A stretch of DNA of 64,000 nt from Prochlorococcus sp. AG-363-P06 (lineage in GTDB: Bacteria; Cyanobacteriota; Cyanobacteriia; PCC-6307; Cyanobiaceae): positions 1-64,000 of the forward strand of contig QCGD01000001.1 in the NCBI GenBank assembly GCA_003280025.1. The letters are read 5' to 3'. Shown in pieces: positions 58,202 to 64,000 of this stretch. How positions within the stretch are numbered: position 1 is the first letter of the stretch; the number at the start of each line of letters is the position of its first letter. Made by a program: the position numbers and the translations under genes. The notes beneath the pieces were generated by a model, which saw only the letters and a program-made list of their open reading frames with translations, searched no databases and was not told the origin of the DNA.

Positions 58202-59650
58202 ATGCTTGAAATTCTAAGTCATCAATTCTTGAAAAAATTTGTGAGATCCCACAGTTTAGATTGGGATCATATTTACTCTTTTGGCAGAATAATTTCTAAG
58301 TGTATTCAAAATGACTCTACTTATCTTATTAATTCAGAAATTTTTTCTACAGAGCATTGGATAGTTGCTATTTTTATTTCACTATTTTTACACGAAGAAA
58401 ATTCAACGTTTGTTTTAAATAGTGAAAAAATTCAATTTTTCAAAAACAATCAGATGGAAGATCTAAGAAATCTTGGATTTAAATATATTTTAGAAAATGA
58501 TCAATTAATTTTTTCAAGTCATCGAGTTCGTTTAGTAACACTTGAAAATTTATTAAATGATTCAAATTTCTTTAAGTTGAATAACCATCGGATTGTTCTT
58601 TCGGGTATTGAAGATATCAAACAAGATTTAAAAAATTATTTCAGAATTTCATTATTTAAAAAGGATTGGTTTAATCAATTTAAACAATCAGGACATCTTT
58701 ATTTACATGTAACAGACACATACAACTCTCTTAAGAAAAACTTTTTCTTAAGAAAGAGTATAGGCAATTCTTATTTATTTTTAGAGCAAGAAGAACTAAG
58801 TTTTTTTGTCAAATTCTTTAATGAAAATGCTTCCTTTTCTGATCAATTTTTGAGAGTAAGTAATGCATTATCTCAGGGATGGGCATGCTGGGTAAAATTA
58901 GATAATACAAATTTTGAGTGGATTTTTTATTTAGAGCCTATAGATGAACTTTCTCAAATTAGAGAATTTTTAAATAGTAATAAATTTCTTTTTTTATCTG
59001 CTTTGAGAAAAGATAATTTTTTCCAAAAATATCTTAAAAATCAAAGTTTAGATGTTGATTTGGTGGTGAATTTTAAAAGTAATTTTCGTGAGAAAAAAAT
59101 ATCATTGTATGTTCCACCTAAACAGATGCTCCCTAATAATCCACTATTTAATAGCGCAATTTTAGATAAGTGTAAAAAACTATTAATTTTCAGAAAGGGT
59201 TTGAGTTTAGTTTTATCTAATGATGTCAATTTAAAAAACTATCTAGCTACAGAATTAGCATCATTATATGGTAAGAGGGTATCCCTAGAGACTATACCGT
59301 CTTTAAAAAATGATATTCTATGTGCAAGTTTTGACTGGTGGATTAATAATTCTATTTTAGTAGAAATTCCAGAACAAATTATTATTCCTCTGCTACCAAT
59401 TCCAAGTCTTTCAGAACCAATTAATTTAATTACTGTGTCTTATAATAAAAAACTTGCAAAAGATTGGTTTAGAGAGTTCTTACTTCCTGAAGCAAAATTA
59501 AAATTAGAAAGGTCTATTTCTCCTTTAAGAAAAAATTCTGGTAAGTTAATAATCCTTGATGGAAGAGTTAATAAAAGAAAGTGGGGGACATTACTGCTGC
59601 AAAGTATTAAACCCTCAAAACAAATTAACTATATGCTACCTTTCGATTAG
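58202..59650 (+). CDS. Degenerate DinG/Rad3-like helicase relative without helicase motifs
   Basis: A 482-residue intact frame, very rich in Phe, Leu, Asn and Lys. The last 60 residues, with LLPEAKLKLERSISPLRK and KLIILDGRVNKRKWGTLLLQS, align by eye with the C-terminus of DinG/XPD helicases, where motif VI normally reads QGxGRxIR and is followed by ILDxR. Here Q, G and R of motif VI are replaced. Near the N-terminus (about 41-60) the place of Walker A reads YLINSEIFSTEHWIVAIF, with no GKT/S. ATPase activity is thus unlikely. The frame is uninterrupted, so the protein seems kept for another role. Confidence 0.72.
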   Translation: MLEILSHQFLKKFVRSHSLDWDHIYSFGRIISKCIQNDSTYLINSEIFSTEHWIVAIFISLFLHEENSTFVLNSEKIQFFKNNQMEDLRNLGFKYILENDQLIFSSHRVRLVTLENLLNDSNFFKLNNHRIVLSGIEDIKQDLKNYFRISLFKKDWFNQFKQSGHLYLHVTDTYNSLKKNFFLRKSIGNSYLFLEQEELSFFVKFFNENASFSDQFLRVSNALSQGWACWVKLDNTNFEWIFYLEPIDELSQIREFLNSNKFLFLSALRKDNFFQKYLKNQSLDVDLVVNFKSNFREKKISLYVPPKQMLPNNPLFNSAILDKCKKLLIFRKGLSLVLSNDVNLKNYLATELASLYGKRVSLETIPSLKNDILCASFDWWINNSILVEIPEQIIIPLLPIPSLSEPINLITVSYNKKLAKDWFREFLLPEAKLKLERSISPLRKNSGKLIILDGRVNKRKWGTLLLQSIKPSKQINYMLPFD

Positions 59651-59678
59651 GTTATGATTCAGTAAATATCTTTTAAAC

Positions 59679-59924
59679 ATGGGAGAATCAAAAAGGCGTA
59701 AAACATTAGGTATGCCTCCAAGAAAAAATAATATTAAATCCAAAGAAGATAATTCTCCTAGATTATTTGAATGGCTTCCTTTAACAATTAATCAAAGAGA
59801 TAGTTTTATGAAATTAAGTATTAAAGCTAGTTGGTTTGGAATTGGAGGTTTAGTTCTTTTATGGGTTGTAGTCAGATTTATTGGCCCGGCTGCGGGGTGG
59901 TGGACTTTAGCTGATTCTTTATAA
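59679..59924 (+). CDS. DUF2839 membrane protein
   Basis: An 81-residue protein. It begins MGESKRRKTLGMPPRK, a basic start typical of the DUF2839 family, and ends with one membrane segment (about 52-73, GIGGLVLLWVVVRFIGPAAG) and GWWTLADSL. Function unknown. Such proteins are widespread in cyanobacteria. It stops 2 bp before the convergent recA. Confidence 0.85.
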   Translation: MGESKRRKTLGMPPRKNNIKSKEDNSPRLFEWLPLTINQRDSFMKLSIKASWFGIGGLVLLWVVVRFIGPAAGWWTLADSL

Positions 59925-59926
59925 AT

Positions 59927-61039
59927 CTAAGCTACTGTCTTTATATCATTAGCAACGATTGTATTACTTGGATTGTTATTTAGTGCTTTCACAGAATTAG
60001 AGCTTACTTCACTCCCTTCTGTTAGTTTGTTTTTGACCATAGACTCTACTTTATTCCTTACCTCTATGTTTTGATCTAGCCAAATAATTGTGTTATCTCT
60101 TCCTTGGCCAATATTCTCTCCTTCATAACTGTACCAAGCTCCTCTCCTAATTATGATGTTAGTCTCTTCTGCTAGATCTAATAAACATCCTGTTGTGCTA
60201 ATCCCTTGGCCGAATAAAATATCAAATTCAGCAATTCTAAATGGAGGTGCAACTTTGTTTTTTGCTACTTTAACTTTTGCTCTTATTCCGTATTCTTCTG
60301 TACCTCTTTTAAGAGTTTGAATTCTTCTAATATCAAGTCTTACTGATGCGTAAAACTTTAATGCATTTCCTCCTGTTGTTGTCTCTGGATTTCCGTAAGT
60401 AACACCTATTTTTAAACGCAATTGATTTAGGAATATTACTGTACATCCAGATTTACCAATATTACCGGTTATTTTTCTCATTGCTTGACTCATCAGTCTT
60501 GCCTGACTTCCTATTACATGATCTCCCATTTCACCCTCTATTTCTGCTCTTGGAGTAAGTGCTGCTACGGAGTCAACAACCACAAGATCTACAGCACTCG
60601 ACCTTATAAGTTGATCAACTATTTCTAGAGCCATTTCACCTGTGTCTGGCTGTGAGACTAATAGATTTTCAACATCAACCCCTAGAGAAGCTGCATAAAC
60701 TGGATCTAAAGCATGCTCAGCATCTACAAATGCGGCTACGCCCCCATTTCTTTGAACTTCTGCTATTGCATGTAGCGTGAGTGTTGTTTTTCCTGAACTT
60801 TCTGGCCCGTATACTTCAACTACTCTTCCTTTGGGATAGCCTCCTCCTAATGCCAAATCTAATGTGAGCGCCCCAGTCGATATTGTTTCTACTTTCATTC
60901 TAGAAGCGTCACCCAGCCTCATGATTGATCCTCTTCCAAAGTTCCTTTCTATTTGGCCTAGGACGAGACTTAATGCTTTGTCTTTTTCTTTAGATATCAC
61001 TTCCTTTGAGTCGTTTTTTTTTCTTTCTTCAAAACTCAT
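59927..61039 (-). CDS. recA: Recombinase RecA
   Basis: A 370-residue RecA for recombination and SOS signalling. The N-terminal part has [10 protein letters not shown], Walker A is GPESSGKTT, and [20 protein letters not shown] and loop 2 ([22 protein letters not shown]) are normal. The C-terminal 40 residues are low-complexity and variable, as usual. A LexA box lies 83 bp upstream of the start, so it is probably induced by DNA damage. Confidence 0.98.
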   Translation of the reverse strand: MSFEERKKNDSKEVISKEKDKALSLVLGQIERNFGRGSIMRLGDASRMKVETISTGALTLDLALGGGYPKGRVVEVYGPESSGKTTLTLHAIAEVQRNGGVAAFVDAEHALDPVYAASLGVDVENLLVSQPDTGEMALEIVDQLIRSSAVDLVVVDSVAALTPRAEIEGEMGDHVIGSQARLMSQAMRKITGNIGKSGCTVIFLNQLRLKIGVTYGNPETTTGGNALKFYASVRLDIRRIQTLKRGTEEYGIRAKVKVAKNKVAPPFRIAEFDILFGQGISTTGCLLDLAEETNIIIRRGAWYSYEGENIGQGRDNTIIWLDQNIEVRNKVESMVKNKLTEGSEVSSNSVKALNNNPSNTIVANDIKTVA

Positions 61040-61121
61040 TTTTTTTATTCATAGATGAATTTTCATAATTATTCTAAATTCAGATTTTTTTATTTAATCC
61101 AAATTTAATAATTAGAAGTAT

Positions 61122-61135
61122 AGTACATGTGTACT
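61122..61135 (-). promoter_or_regulatory. LexA (SOS) box upstream of recA
   Basis: The 14-mer AGTACATGTGTACT is an inverted repeat with AGTAC/GTACT arms and a 4-nt centre, matching the cyanobacterial LexA consensus RGTACnnnDGTWCB. It is 83 bp upstream of the recA ATG and 14 bp from the end of the HAD gene. LexA itself is not encoded here. Confidence 0.85.
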
Positions 61136-61149
61136 TTAACTGATGAAAG

Positions 61150-61926
61150 TTAAATTGCAAGTAAATCTTCTAGATTTTTCAATTTTAATAATCTTATTTC
61201 TTTCGTCAAACTTCTCCTATCTGATTCTTTTAAATAGCCCCAATCAGCCAAATAACAAGGAATATTTTTTGTATCAGCGTTTTGCTTTATATCGATTAGG
61301 GTTTTCATCCTGTCTTCTATGAAACCTAAAATTTCATATTTTTTATCTAGTTCTCTTGCTATTTCAGTTTTTGTTCCTGCTTCATAACCAAAAATAAATT
61401 CAGGAAAAATATTTAATTTTTCGAGAATTTTTGTAGCAAATATTTTTCCTTTTGTTGTTATTATTCCTGTCTTTATTTTTTCTTGCTTTAACTTTTCCAT
61501 AAAGGCTATAACTTCATAAAATGGTTTATGTAAATTTACCCACATTTCAAAATCTGTATCTATTTGGTATTTGCGAGATTCATCTAGAAATTTCTGTAAA
61601 TCTTCGGCAAGCCAAGAATTATACTTGAGTATCTTTTGACAATTTAGATGATATTTATTAATAAAATCCTTTTTATTATTTTTGTCTAGTGGATTTTCTA
61701 TTTTGATTATTTCGTGAACGATTATAATCATTTCCCATCCATATTTTACCCATGGCCTAATTTCTTTAAAAGTATTTGACACCTTGTTATAAAGATCTTG
61801 GGTAATTTGTATATCTCGTGAATTTAGAAATTTTTCGCATGCTAATAAAGAACTGTGCCAATATTCATTCATGCCATCAACAATAACTCCGTCAAAATCA
61901 AAGAGAAATAATTTCTGCCTCTCCAC
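61150..61926 (-). CDS. HAD-superfamily hydrolase
   Basis: A 258-residue HAD hydrolase. Motif I is FLFDFDGVIVDG with the nucleophile Asp, motif II is GIITTKGKIF (Thr), motif III a Lys in EAGTKTEI, and motif IV is GFIEDRMKTL with Glu-Asp. The residues for phosphatase activity are thus present. A large helical cap (about 20-130) lies between motifs I and II. Substrate unknown; it may be a phosphoglycolate-phosphatase-like enzyme. It lies between recA and tRNA-Gln on the same strand. Confidence 0.88.
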   Translation of the reverse strand: MERQKLFLFDFDGVIVDGMNEYWHSSLLACEKFLNSRDIQITQDLYNKVSNTFKEIRPWVKYGWEMIIIVHEIIKIENPLDKNNKKDFINKYHLNCQKILKYNSWLAEDLQKFLDESRKYQIDTDFEMWVNLHKPFYEVIAFMEKLKQEKIKTGIITTKGKIFATKILEKLNIFPEFIFGYEAGTKTEIARELDKKYEILGFIEDRMKTLIDIKQNADTKNIPCYLADWGYLKESDRRSLTKEIRLLKLKNLEDLLAI

Positions 61927-61943
61927 TCAATTAACTGTTAAAA

Positions 61944-62015
61944 CTGGGCCGCTAGGATTCGAACCTAGGAATGTCGAGACCAAAACCCGATGCCTTACCA
62001 CTTGGCGACGGCCCA
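61944..62015 (-). tRNA. tRNA-Gln (anticodon TTG)
   Basis: On the minus strand the acceptor stem TGGGCCG pairs with CGGCCCA, discriminator G. The anticodon stem TCGGG/CTCGA encloses TTTTGGT, anticodon TTG. T arm GTTCGAATC is present. The first pair U-A at the acceptor end is typical of tRNA-Gln. Confidence 0.96.
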
Positions 62016-62119
62016 ATGAATTTTTATTTTAATACATGAAAAGATTTTTTTCTATTAAAAAATTAAAAATTATTTTCAAAATCAGAATGATTTCAATATC
62101 TATAGAAAAATAAATTGAA

Positions 62120-63130
62120 TTAATTTTTTTTCCATGGCTTTAGCAATTTTTGTGCTTCTTTGATTGCTAAAGCCATTCTTTCAGGATATTCATATAATTT
62201 CTTGTTGTTTTTGTTAGCAAATTCAATAAATGGCAGCATTATTTTCCTTGCATAACTTCCAAATGCAATTCCATCTGGAAAATTATTTACGTTTAATAAT
62301 TCATGTGTTTTTCCATTTGTCCCTCCAGCTAATTGAATTAACCCTGGGGGAAGATGAGATCCTATTGTTTCAAATAATTTAACTGTATCTCTACCTGTTG
62401 TTGGAGCTAGATCGCCAGACATTGGTCTCCCATCTAGCTGCCAAATAATGGGAAGATTAAGTTCAGAGAGAATTTCATATCTTTCCCAAATAGCCTTCAA
62501 GAGATCATTTGGGGATTGTGGGGATTGATTTAATCCACAACTGATAGATATTGTTTTTAATTTAGTGTCTGCATTTTTTAGAATGCGCACTACTTCTATA
62601 AAAGGATCTATTCGATTTATTTCGGTATGAATTTCTACTGCATCAGGCTTGATCGTTTGAAGTGATGATGGCAGATTATCTTTTGTTAAATTAAATTCGT
62701 ATTCAGAAATCAGATTTAAGGGACAACTTTTTATACACCTTCCGCATCCATAACATTTGCTCTCTGTAACACCGTAATTATCAATTGCAAAGGTAGGACA
62801 ACTATTCTCACATGGTCTTGGACAATTAGGAGGGCATTTCAAGGGGTCAAATTTTGCTTTACGAAAATGTATATCTTTACCATCACAAATGCTTATCATT
62901 AAACCGGGGGAAGTACCAAAAAATTCTTTCGACCATTTGATACCATTTCTTGCTGCTTGAGCTATCGACTGTTCAGCAGCAACATCAATGTAGTCGACTC
63001 CAGCAGCGGAATAAATAGCACACAAATCTTCAATTGCGTCAATATCTTCATTGCTAGCACCACAGATTAACTTAACCCATTTATCCAAAGTATTCTTATT
63101 TTTTTCAAAAACTTCAAATTTAGAATTCAT
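62120..63130 (-). CDS. ldpA: LdpA, iron-sulfur redox sensor of the circadian clock
   Basis: A 336-residue protein with two ferredoxin-like Cys groups: [19 protein letters not shown] (around 99-117) and [16 protein letters not shown] (around 127-142). The rest is a TIM-barrel-like part with [22 protein letters not shown] and a C-terminal segment on [13 protein letters not shown]. This is the layout of LdpA, which in Synechococcus senses plastoquinone redox state and tunes the clock. Its start overlaps the ndhN stop by 11 bp. Confidence 0.92.
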   Translation of the reverse strand: MNSKFEVFEKNKNTLDKWVKLICGASNEDIDAIEDLCAIYSAAGVDYIDVAAEQSIAQAARNGIKWSKEFFGTSPGLMISICDGKDIHFRKAKFDPLKCPPNCPRPCENSCPTFAIDNYGVTESKCYGCGRCIKSCPLNLISEYEFNLTKDNLPSSLQTIKPDAVEIHTEINRIDPFIEVVRILKNADTKLKTISISCGLNQSPQSPNDLLKAIWERYEILSELNLPIIWQLDGRPMSGDLAPTTGRDTVKLFETIGSHLPPGLIQLAGGTNGKTHELLNVNNFPDGIAFGSYARKIMLPFIEFANKNNKKLYEYPERMALAIKEAQKLLKPWKKN

Positions 63131-63590
63131 TCAAAATGTAATCATTTAGTGGTCTCCATTCAAGTTTTCTGGAACCACCCATTTCAATTACAATTTCAAG
63201 TCTATTATCTTTAGTACAGATTGACATTAAGCTTTCAAGTTCATCTTGAGATAAGACTTGACCTTCTAGTAACCACAATAATTTATTTTTATCATTTTCA
63301 TTAAATAATTCAGATGCTTGGGGTATAACTTGTTGTACTTCTCCAAGCGCACCATTTCTGCCTACACTTTGATGTCCTAGGTGAGGAGGTCTTATGCCGT
63401 GCAATTTCATTAAAAATACTTCAGGGTCTCCTAATCCTCTCGCCGAGGTCATGTAAGTTTTATAACCTTTAGCTCTCATTCTTCTTAAAAGACGAGTTTC
63501 ATAGCCACCCTCAAGAGGGGCAAAGATGGCTAAACATTTATTGTTTTTTAGATCATTATGAAACTTTTTTCCTGTAAGAAGTAATGGCAT
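63120..63590 (-). CDS. ndhN: NAD(P)H dehydrogenase-like complex subunit NdhN
   Basis: A 156-residue subunit of the photosynthetic complex I. Recognisable segments are [57 protein letters not shown] and [15 protein letters not shown]. The family is specific to cyanobacteria and chloroplasts, and the protein sits on the peripheral arm near the ferredoxin site. It forms an operon with ldpA, linking an electron-flow complex with a redox sensor. Confidence 0.95.
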   Translation of the reverse strand: MPLLLTGKKFHNDLKNNKCLAIFAPLEGGYETRLLRRMRAKGYKTYMTSARGLGDPEVFLMKLHGIRPPHLGHQSVGRNGALGEVQQVIPQASELFNENDKNKLLWLLEGQVLSQDELESLMSICTKDNRLEIVIEMGGSRKLEWRPLNDYILNEF

Positions 63591-63667
63591 AAAGATTTCC
63601 TTTATTTATATATTATTTCATTTTATGGTACTTGATGATGTACAATTGAATTTCGGTGATTTTTTAA

Positions 63668-63744
63668 GCTCGAAAGCTAGCCGAGCCTCTGTAATTTTCA
63701 CATTTTTTAGCGTTTCGTTAAAAAACTTAGGATGGGTTAACCCA
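63668..63744 (+). promoter_or_regulatory. Possible leader structures upstream of rplC
   Basis: The 284 bp between ndhN and rplC hold two small structures. The first is a 5-bp hairpin, GCTCG (63668-63672) with CGAGC (63682-63686). The second is a perfect 12-bp palindrome, TGGGTTAACCCA (63733-63744). They lie 130-210 bp before the rplC start and could belong to a ribosomal-protein leader or to a binding site. Nothing else is seen in the gap. Confidence 0.3.
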
Positions 63745-63874
63745 AGAGAAACTATCTATGTTTTAGATCAGTCTCAATCCTTATCAATTGTTTTTTGATT
63801 GGCTACCCCTTTAACAATTAAAAAAGGTATTAGAAAAATCAAAAATTAATTATCAGCTAGTCTACTCAAATCTT

Positions 63875-64000
63875 ATGTCGATAGGAATTTTAGGAAAGAA
63901 ATTGGGCATGTCCCAACTTTTTGATGATGATGGTAATGCGGTACCAGTAACTCTTATAGAGGCTGGACCATGTCGTGTTACCCAATTAAAAACCCAGGCT
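63875..64000 (+). CDS. rplC: 50S ribosomal protein L3 (N-terminal part)
   Basis: The first 42 codons of ribosomal protein L3, running off the window. The start [16 protein letters not shown] and [15 protein letters not shown] is the family's N-terminal barrel. In cyanobacteria rplC opens the large S10-spc type operon, so that cluster very likely follows. The ATG at 63875 is the only fitting start. Confidence 0.97.
   Translation, partial: MSIGILGKKLGMSQLFDDDGNAVPVTLIEAGPCRVTQLKTQA

Noticed and set aside
61944-62119. tRNA-Gln and the other tRNA genes as possible integration sites of an island
   Set aside because: No direct repeat of a tRNA end, no integrase and no change in gene content around any of the four tRNA genes; flanks are core genes.

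Overview
The window is a 64 kb piece of a compact, AT-rich cyanobacterial chromosome. It reads as core genome of a high-light-type marine Prochlorococcus, or a very close relative. The evidence is photosystem I genes psaC and psaD, NDH-1 subunits ndhS and ndhN, the clock-input protein LdpA, a cyanobacterial-type PEP carboxylase, and a heme oxygenase-pebA-pebB phycoerythrobilin cluster with no phycobilisome genes in view. Gene spacing is tight, with many 1-15 bp overlaps, and TTG and GTG starts are common. I see no insertion sequence, prophage, CRISPR array or island signature. Strain-level assignment is inference.

Layout. 1-2.7 kb: rod-shape operon mreB(partial)-mreC-mreD, then an OmpR-type response regulator. 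2.7-8.3 kb: lysS, a small conserved protein, smpB (-), ruvB, a TPR protein, an M20 amidohydrolase and a small membrane protein. 8.4-9.9 kb: TPP riboswitch and thiC. 9.9-13.5 kb (-): acpP-fabF-tkt. 13.6-16.6 kb: psaC, glmS, rimM (-), ndhS. 16.6-17.9 kb: rnc (-), the RNase P RNA gene (-) and tRNA-Arg(CCT). 18-21.3 kb: two picocyanobacterial unknowns and glgP (-). 21.4-26 kb: antiporter with a leader hairpin, alpha/beta hydrolase, sugar-epimerase-like protein and a DUF1537 kinase-like protein. 26-30.4 kb: icd (-), an unknown, then ho1-pebA-pebB. 30.4-36.9 kb: LMW phosphatase, panC/cmk fusion (-), purM, unknowns, tRNA-Cys (-), an LpxB-like protein and an RNase D-like protein (-). 37-45.7 kb: a CCB1-like protein, hemF (-), mrp, rodA, an atypical histidine kinase, psaD, trpE, gshA. 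45.8-54.2 kb: ppc, a GNAT-like protein, tRNA-Arg(CCG) (-), recF, speD, larE (-), a tandem CobO-like protein and a MoeB/rhodanese protein (-). 54.5-64 kb: CAAD protein, fructosamine-kinase-like protein (-), crtD-like oxidase, tyrA (-), a degenerate DinG-like protein, a DUF2839 protein, recA (-) with a LexA box, HAD hydrolase (-), tRNA-Gln (-), ldpA (-), ndhN (-) and the start of rplC, which presumably opens the ribosomal-protein operon.

How the genes fit together. Several neighbours share a pathway: mreBCD with rodA further on (cell elongation), acpP with fabF (fatty acids), ho1-pebA-pebB (heme to phycoerythrobilin), and psaC, psaD, ndhS and ndhN (electron transfer around photosystem I). Most of the rest is housekeeping in short runs.

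The least ordinary items are proteins that keep a family fold but appear to have lost the family's key residues: a DinG-like protein without helicase motifs, a histidine kinase with an eroded ATP-binding half, a MoeB-like E1 without its zinc cysteines, and an Mrp without its CxxC. Others are an orphan LarE, a CobO tandem, an LpxB-like gene with no normal start codon, and three regulatory DNA or RNA elements. I did not find a convincing new multi-gene system in this window.
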